Below are positions 5,486-8,851 of a stretch of DNA of 8,851 nt, in pieces. The stretch lies in assembly GCA_937121005.1 (NCBI GenBank), contig CAKZKB010000639.1, positions 1 to 8,851 on the forward strand. The letters are read 5' to 3'. Positions within the stretch are counted from its first letter, which is position 1, and each line of letters opens with the position of its first letter. The translations under genes were made by a program, and so were the position numbers. This DNA is from an uncultured cyanobacterium (GTDB lineage Bacteria > Cyanobacteriota > Cyanobacteriia > Cyanobacteriales > Geitlerinemataceae). A model generated the notes under the pieces. That model saw nothing but the letters and a program-made list of their open reading frames with translations, did not search any database and was not told the DNA's origin.

Positions 5486-6001
5486 CTAACCTCCAATTTG
5501 AGCGATACTGCGATCGACGAGATCTTTTTGCCGATCGTCGTTGAGGCGATCGCGCAGTTGTCCCTCGACGTTTTCGAGTGCCATGGCCGCAACCCGCGAT
5601 CGCAATTCGGCAATGACGCGATCGCGTTCGGTATTCATCTCTTGCGCGGACGAGGCTTTCATGCGCTCGATTTCTTTGGCGTTTTGGGCCAAGATCTCTT
5701 GCTTGGCTGACTCGGCGCGTTTTTGCGCGTCGGCGATAATCCGTTCGGCTTCTTTTTGAGCTTCGGCGAGTTTCTGCTGGGCATCGGCCAGAGACTCGGC
5801 GGCGGTTTTCGCCCGACCTTCGGCTTCTTTAATCGCCGTTTGGATGCGATCGCGTCGTTCGTTTAAGATTTTGCCCAAGAAGCCTTTACCGAAATAAACC
5901 AGTACGCCGATAATAATGACCAAGTTGACCAGGTTGCTTTCGAGTAAATCGAAATGCAGCCCGAATCCGGCTTCTTCTGTGGCTAACAAAAAATGTCCCA
6001 T
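5486..6001 (-). CDS. atpF: ATP synthase Fo subunit b
   Basis: Peripheral-stalk subunit, 171 aa. One N-terminal membrane segment lies at about 23-41 (LVNLVIIIGVLVYFGKGFLG region). A long charged, alanine-rich helix then runs to the end, with many heptad-like Ala/Lys/Glu repeats, forming a right-handed coiled coil with b'. The C-terminal RSIAQIGG is typical of cyanobacterial b. It is somewhat shorter than many homologues, which usually carry a few more residues before the membrane segment. AAGGA lies 10 bases before the ATG. It begins 35 bases after the b' gene and ends 6 bases before delta. Four HIP1 sites (5546, 5596, 5618, 5846) fall inside this 516-bp gene, the highest local density in the window. 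Confidence 0.95.
   Translation of the reverse strand: MGHFLLATEEAGFGLHFDLLESNLVNLVIIIGVLVYFGKGFLGKILNERRDRIQTAIKEAEGRAKTAAESLADAQQKLAEAQKEAERIIADAQKRAESAKQEILAQNAKEIERMKASSAQEMNTERDRVIAELRSRVAAMALENVEGQLRDRLNDDRQKDLVDRSIAQIGG
5489..5494 (-). promoter_or_regulatory. Ribosome binding site for the delta gene, overlapping the end of atpF
   Basis: GGAGGT on the minus strand lies 9 bases before the delta ATG (5479) and covers the last coding bases and first stop-codon base region of atpF, consistent with coupled translation of the stalk subunits. Confidence 0.65.
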
Positions 6002-6036
6002 GTAGTTCGCGTCCTTGTAGGTGCGTGCTGCCCGCT

Positions 6037-6531
6037 TTAGCTAACCAGTTCGCGACCGACTAACTTTTCGAGAATTTGGCGGCTGAGATCGTCTACTTGC
6101 CCCTCTAAGGAAGCTAACGCTTCTTGGCGCTCGCGATCGATTTCGGCTTGGGCGCTTTCGCGCTCTTTCACCGCCTCTTGTTGGGCTTCGGCCACTTTTT
6201 GGTTGGCGATTTTGGTGGCTTCGGCGCGGGCTTTGGCGATGGTGTCTCGAGCTTTCACTCGAGTTTCACCGAGTTCGCGCTCGTATTTTTCCGCCAGTTC
6301 TTCGCTGCGGGTCAGGCGATCGCGGGCTTCTTTTTCGGTGTTGCGAACGTAGTCTTCTCGTTCGTCGATGGCGCGACCTAGGGGTTTGTAGAAAATCGCG
6401 TTCAACACCAAGATTAAGATGACGAATTGCAGCGCCATCATCGGCAAGGTGGCATCGAAGTCAAATAAACCGCCTCCGGCTTCGACTTCTTCGGCTACCT
6501 CTGCTGCCAGTAAAATTGTGTCAACTAACAT
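6037..6531 (-). CDS. atpF2: ATP synthase Fo subunit b' (second peripheral-stalk b)
   Basis: A 164-aa paralogue of b found in photosynthetic bacteria and plastids (atpG in the cyanobacterial naming; atpF2 in systematic naming). GGLFDFDATLPMMALQFVILILVLNAIFYKPLG at about 20-52 includes the single membrane segment and the hallmark FDFDATLP and FYKPL motifs. The rest is a highly charged helix ending in LSRQILEKLVGREL, typical of b'. Residues 1-19 (acidic, before GGLFDF) are an N-terminal extension seen in some cyanobacteria. b and b' form a heterodimer rather than the b2 homodimer of E. coli. No clear Shine-Dalgarno precedes the ATG at 6531. It is followed closely by b. Confidence 0.95.
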   Translation of the reverse strand: MLVDTILLAAEVAEEVEAGGGLFDFDATLPMMALQFVILILVLNAIFYKPLGRAIDEREDYVRNTEKEARDRLTRSEELAEKYERELGETRVKARDTIAKARAEATKIANQKVAEAQQEAVKERESAQAEIDRERQEALASLEGQVDDLSRQILEKLVGRELVS

Positions 6532-6545
6532 CCCAGATCGTTTTT

Positions 6546-6572
6546 GGATTTTGGATTTTGGATTTTGGATTT
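6546..6572. repeat. GGATTTT heptamer tandem repeat
   Basis: There are three full copies of GGATTTT and a fourth lacking its last base (GGATTT), starting 15 bases upstream of the b' start codon. A further partial pair, GGATTTTGGATT, is at 6684-6695 in the same gap. Heptamer tandem repeats of this sort are frequent in cyanobacterial intergenic DNA. Confidence 0.75.
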
Positions 6573-6692
6573 ACGCCTAATGTGGATTGAAACCTGTAAG
6601 TTCCGATATAAGGCGATCGGGAACTGCCGACTCAAACTATCCCTTTGATAGAATTTCGGCTAATTCACATTCAGCGTGATGTTGGATTTTGG

Positions 6693-6710
6693 ATTGGGAG
6701 CTTTCCCAAT
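6693..6710. other. Short stem-loop ATTGGGA/TCCCAAT in the c/b' gap
   Basis: A perfect 7-bp stem with a 4-base loop (6700-6703). On the transcript strand no T tract follows, so a simple terminator is unlikely. Confidence 0.4.
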
Positions 6711-6732
6711 TTTCCATAGATAGAGAGAGAAG

Positions 6733-6760
6733 GTAGAGACGCAGCGATTCGCGCCTCTAC
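6733..6760. other. Stem-loop downstream of the c subunit gene (GTAGAGACGC-type repeat)
   Basis: GTAGAGACGC (6733-6742) pairs with GCGCCTCTAC (6751-6760) with one mismatch (A6739/C6754) around an 8-base loop. It lies 17 bases after the c gene stop in the transcript. Similar GTAGAGACGC palindromes are common in cyanobacterial intergenic DNA (from memory). A 3' stem-loop here could stabilise c mRNA; that is inference. Confidence 0.55.
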
Positions 6761-6777
6761 AAATCGCACTGGGTGAC

Positions 6778-7023
6778 TTACGAGAAGGGGTTGGCAAACA
6801 GCAACACCAGCGATACCACCAAGCCGTAAATCGTCAGCGCTTCCATAAACGCCAAGCTCAACAGCAAAGTACCGCGAATTTTTCCTTCGGCTTCCGGTTG
6901 GCGGGCAATCCCTTCTACGGCTTGTCCGGCGGCGTTACCTTGACCGATACCAGGGCCGATCGCGGCCAAACCCACTGCCAAAGAAGCAGCGATGACGGAA
7001 GCAGCAGCAATAATCGGATCCAT
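6778..7023 (-). CDS. atpE: ATP synthase Fo subunit c (rotor ring proteolipid)
   Basis: An 81-aa hairpin of two membrane helices (about 4-40 and 50-77) joined by the polar loop ARQPEAEGKIRG; called atpH in much cyanobacterial literature. The first helix carries the glycine motif GPGIGQGNAAGQ (23-34) and the second the ion-carrying carboxylate E61 in FMEALTIYG. Position 62 is Ala, not the Ser/Thr of sodium-binding rings, so the ring is expected to carry protons. The cyanobacterial ring has roughly 13-15 copies, and fittingly this gene has the strongest ribosome binding site in the operon. It lies between a long hairpin upstream and stem-loops downstream. Confidence 0.98.
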   Translation of the reverse strand: MDPIIAAASVIAASLAVGLAAIGPGIGQGNAAGQAVEGIARQPEAEGKIRGTLLLSLAFMEALTIYGLVVSLVLLFANPFS

Positions 7024-7028
7024 TTTTT

Positions 7029-7034
7029 CTCCTT
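7029..7034 (-). promoter_or_regulatory. Strong Shine-Dalgarno for the c subunit gene
   Basis: AAGGAG on the minus strand is followed by five A residues and the ATG (7023-7021). The core and spacing are near ideal. The a, b', alpha and gamma genes have no such site. Confidence 0.75.
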
Positions 7035-7068
7035 GAAGTTGTGGGGTCTAAAGAACAAAGGTAGGTTA

Positions 7069-7128
7069 TTTGGTAATAGATGGTTGGTCGTTGGTAGTTG
7101 TCCCAATTAACCATTACCTATTACCAAA
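7069..7128 (-). other. Long hairpin between the a and c subunit genes
   Basis: TTTGGTAATAG (7069-7079) pairs perfectly with 7118-7128, and ATGGTT (7080-7085) pairs with 7109-7114 after a 3-base bulge (7115-7117), giving about 17 bp around a 23-base loop. In the transcript it starts only 5 bases after the a gene stop codon and ends 34 bases before the c gene Shine-Dalgarno, leaving that site unpaired. It may be a processing or stability element that lets c be expressed more than a; that role is inferred. Confidence 0.6.
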
Positions 7129-7132
7129 ACGT

Positions 7133-7876
7133 TTACTCTTCGTGGTGTTCGTCTTCCATGGCTTCGCCAATGTAGGCAGCCGCCAAGGTGGCAAAGATCA
7201 GGGCTTGGATGGCGCTCGTAAACAGTCCCAATGCCATAACAGGTAAAGGAACGAATAAAGGAACGAGCAACACCAACACGCCGACAACCAGTTCGTCAGC
7301 CAGGATATTTCCAAACAGACGGAAGCTCAGCGACAGGGGTTTGGTGAAGTCTTCCAAAATTTTGAGCGGCACCAAAACGGGTGTGGGTTCGGCATACTTG
7401 GCGAAGTAACCGAGTCCGAGTTTGCTGAGTCCGGCATAAAAGTATGCCAAAGAGGTCAGCAATGCCAAGGCCACTGTGGTATTGATGTCGTTGGTGGGTG
7501 CGGCGAGTTCGCCTTCGGGAATCTGAATCAGATGCCAAGGTAGGAGCGCCCCCGACCAATTTGACACAAAGATGAACAAAAATAAAGTACCGACAAACGG
7601 CACCCAAGGGCGATACTCTTTTTCGCCAATTTGGTTTTTGGCCAGATCGCGCACGAACTCTAGGGCGTATTCCATAAAGTTCTGCATTCCGCTTGGCACT
7701 CTCTGGAGGTTGCGAGTGGCCAGAAGCGAGGCGATAACTAACAGGGCAATCACAAACCAGGAGGTGAGAAACACCTGTCCGTGCACTTTGAAATTGCCAA
7801 TTTCCCAATAGAAGTGCTTGCCGACTTCGAGTTCGGCGACAAGCAGCGAGTTTAAGGGGGTTGCAACGTCGAGCAT
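7133..7876 (-). CDS. atpB: ATP synthase Fo subunit a (proton channel)
   Basis: The 247-aa membrane stator that forms the proton half-channels against the c ring (atpI in older cyanobacterial naming). Hydrophobic segments are at about 37-54, 92-113, 132-150, 183-209 and 211-237. The conserved SLSFRLFGNILADELVV region holds the essential arginine R186 (equivalent to E. coli R210), and the last helix carries the family IQALIFATLAAAYIGEA pattern. The tail EDEHHEE is acidic. Length is normal for cyanobacteria. The ATG at 7876 has no evident Shine-Dalgarno. The start lies 79 bases after the atpI stop; the stop lies 109 bases before the c gene, with a strong hairpin in that gap. Confidence 0.97.
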   Translation of the reverse strand: MLDVATPLNSLLVAELEVGKHFYWEIGNFKVHGQVFLTSWFVIALLVIASLLATRNLQRVPSGMQNFMEYALEFVRDLAKNQIGEKEYRPWVPFVGTLFLFIFVSNWSGALLPWHLIQIPEGELAAPTNDINTTVALALLTSLAYFYAGLSKLGLGYFAKYAEPTPVLVPLKILEDFTKPLSLSFRLFGNILADELVVGVLVLLVPLFVPLPVMALGLFTSAIQALIFATLAAAYIGEAMEDEHHEE

Positions 7877-7955
7877 AATGGAAGTTAAACGTCGATCGAG
7901 TCTAGAGGAGCGTTGCCGCCCCGCGATCGAGACTGCACGAGCGCACCATCGCTTG

Positions 7956-8390
7956 TCAAGGGCGAGGCAACAGCGTCGTTCGCAAGGTATAAACCAAGAG
8001 CGTCCCTTTGTAGGTCAAAAATCCCAAGAAAATCGGCAAAATTTGCAGGCGATCGAGTTGGGTTGCTAAAATTAACAATCCGGCAACCAGCGCTAGGCGC
8101 GAGCTACTCGGTTTGCGCTTTTGCGAGCCCAAGCGTTCGACATCTTTAGCCAGCAGGCGCAAGTACACCAATCCGACTCCGGCTCCCAACAAATAGTTCA
8201 AAGCAGTGTTGGTGGGGTAAAAAATCCACACCGACACGAAAATAACGGCCGTCAGGACTAAGGTGACGACGTACAACTCCTGTTGGAGTTGGTAAAATTC
8301 TGCCATGGGGTCTTGGGGAGGCGATGCGGCGGAATCAGTCTCCGCGATCGCGTCGGAGTCGGGTTTGGGGTCTCGATGGTCTGATGACAA
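7956..8390 (-). CDS. atpI: ATP synthase subunit I (AtpI/Atp1), first gene of the operon
   Basis: A small membrane protein linked to assembly or stability of the c ring and Fo, not part of the final enzyme (atp1 in cyanobacteria). From the TTG at 8390 it is 144 aa: a hydrophilic tail (1-28), then FYQLQQELYVVTLVLT and four predicted membrane segments (about 39-58, 62-80, 98-113, 115-136). Diagnostic strings are FVSVWIFYPTNTALNYLLGA, VYLRLLAKDVERLG and QILPIFLGFLTYK. The start is uncertain: TTG at 8390 has GGAGGT 10 bases upstream (8401-8406), while the only ATG (8306, giving 116 aa) has none. Both agree with lengths in the family. The frame is open upstream to a TAG near 8444 with no other start codon. 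Confidence 0.9.
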   Translation of the reverse strand: MSSDHRDPKPDSDAIAETDSAASPPQDPMAEFYQLQQELYVVTLVLTAVIFVSVWIFYPTNTALNYLLGAGVGLVYLRLLAKDVERLGSQKRKPSSSRLALVAGLLILATQLDRLQILPIFLGFLTYKGTLLVYTLRTTLLPRP

Positions 8391-8501
8391 GTCGAATCGA
8401 ACCTCCGGGGCATTTTGACGGTCGGCTTCGCAGAACGGTCGCTAGGCGATCGCGTTCCGTGTCGCTCTTGGTACTGGGCTCGGGGTTCCAAGCCAGATGT
8501 C

Positions 8502-8510
8502 ATAGTATCA
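8502..8510 (-). promoter_or_regulatory. Candidate extended -10 promoter of the atp operon
   Basis: On the minus strand TGATACTAT (8510-8502) matches the extended -10 form TGnTANNNT. Transcription would start near 8495, leaving a leader of about 105 bases to the TTG. No good -35 is present at 16-18 bases (TTAGGT is the best at 17), so this rests on the extended -10 alone. Confidence 0.35.
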
Positions 8511-8678
8511 CGTTGTGGTGACAAACCTAAAAAAAGTAAATTTTTCTGGATCGTGCGGATCTTGGGGCCAGCTTGGGTTTGGTGTCGAGTGGCCCCAGAC
8601 GCGATCGCGCCCCGGACAAGTCCATCGGAACGCGATCGCTCCCGGAATCGATCGAGTGATGATATTATCTTCTACAAA

Positions 8679-8708
8679 TGTAGGGGCGATTCGCGAATCG
8701 CCCCTACA
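8679..8708. repeat. Perfect 30-bp palindrome between the PEP-CTERM gene and the atp operon
   Basis: The left half TGTAGGGGCGATTCG (8679-8693) is followed without a loop by its exact reverse complement (8694-8708). It is a cyanobacterial-type interspersed palindrome and lies 32 bases after the stop of the PEP-CTERM gene, so in RNA it could act as a 3' stem-loop; the T-rich sequence after it (ATTTGTAG on minus) is weak for a terminator. Confidence 0.8.
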
Positions 8709-8740
8709 CAGCGCGATCGACACGATAAGGTTATTTTAAC

Positions 8741-8851
8741 CTAGCGCGATCGCTTCTGCTTAAAAGAGCGAAAACCGAGGGCGATCGAACTTAGTAAACC
8801 AAACGCGATCGACGGTTCGGGAACTGATTTCACATCATCTTGAGGTATCTC
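8741..8851 (-). CDS. PEP-CTERM sorting domain protein, C-terminal end (runs off the right edge)
   Basis: The minus strand is open from the window edge to TAG at 8743-8741, giving 36 codons. The tail has the full PEP-CTERM layout: VPEPS at residues 10-14 of the visible part, then a hydrophobic membrane segment IAFGLLSSIALGF (15-27), then a basic end RSFKQKRSR. In bacteria with exosortase this signal directs exported proteins to be processed at the PEP motif, usually for surface or extracellular-matrix delivery. The mature domain is outside the window, so its function cannot be told. The last codons are formed by a HIP1 site (8746-8753). It is co-directional with, and upstream of, the atp operon. 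Confidence 0.8.
   Translation of the reverse strand, partial: EIPQDDVKSVPEPSIAFGLLSSIALGFRSFKQKRSR

Larger units (their letters stand above)
8391..8740. other. Upstream region of the atp operon
   Basis: I see no convincing gene in these 350 bases. They hold GGAGGT for the TTG start of atpI (8401-8406, minus), a candidate promoter (8502-8510, minus), three HIP1 sites (8446, 8601, 8632), the 30-bp palindrome (8679-8708) and a 6-bp hairpin AGGTTA-TTT-TAACCT (8728-8742) that overlaps the stop of the right-hand gene. Overlapping open frames on both strands are GC-rich HIP1 shadows with no family resemblance. Confidence 0.6.

Noticed and set aside
6704..6777. Intrinsic terminator after the c gene
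   Set aside because: The stem-loops here have no following T tract on the transcript strand and the operon continues with b'; processing or stabilising structures fit better.
8415..8744. Plus-strand frame of about 109 codons and others upstream of atpI
   Set aside because: The translation is rich in Arg/Ser from HIP1 and palindrome sequence, runs through the 30-bp palindrome and has no recognisable domain or ribosome site.

Overview
The window is chromosomal DNA from a cyanobacterium. The F1Fo ATP synthase genes have the cyanobacterial order I-a-c-b'-b-delta-alpha-gamma, with duplicated, diverged b and b' and no beta/epsilon genes attached. The gamma subunit has the cyanobacterial-type insertion without the chloroplast regulatory cysteines. 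The palindrome GCGATCGC (HIP1) occurs 18 times by hand count. XisH/XisI, a PEP-CTERM sorting tail and many short interspersed repeats point to a larger-genome, probably filamentous or colonial lineage, but that last step is inference and no genus is claimed.

Layout. 1-592 (minus): N-terminal part of a TPR protein that runs off the left edge. 593-1166: a repeat-rich gap with a 67-bp tandem repeat and a good promoter. 1167-1948 (plus): the overlapping pair xisH-xisI. 2015-2042: a terminator, built from two HIP1 sites, for the convergent operon. 2072-8390 (minus): the eight-gene atp operon, transcribed right to left from atpI to the gamma gene. 8391-8740: the operon's upstream region, with a candidate extended -10 promoter and a perfect 30-bp palindrome. 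8741-8851 (minus): the last 36 codons of a PEP-CTERM protein whose body lies off the right edge.

How the genes work together. Subunits a and c form the proton path and rotor ring, b and b' with delta form the peripheral stalk, gamma is the central shaft, and alpha forms part of the alpha3beta3 head. AtpI is the accessory membrane protein linked to assembly. The catalytic beta subunit and epsilon must be encoded elsewhere, as is usual in cyanobacteria.

The most interesting non-coding signal is in the operon's gaps. The two stalk junctions (b'/b and b/delta) are tight, but the a/c, c/b', delta/alpha and alpha/gamma gaps each hold a different repeat or strong secondary structure. These include a long hairpin upstream of the c gene, G-quadruplex-type tracts on opposite strands between delta and alpha, and a 17-bp AT-rich inverted repeat before gamma. 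The c gene also has the best Shine-Dalgarno of the operon. Other points of note are an exactly 24-nt, in-frame palindromic insertion in xisI, a 67-bp repeat array with a covarying hairpin, and the xisHI pair itself, which sits without any visible fdxN element. I did not find a convincing wholly new multi-gene system; the xisHI pair is the best candidate for an under-described one.
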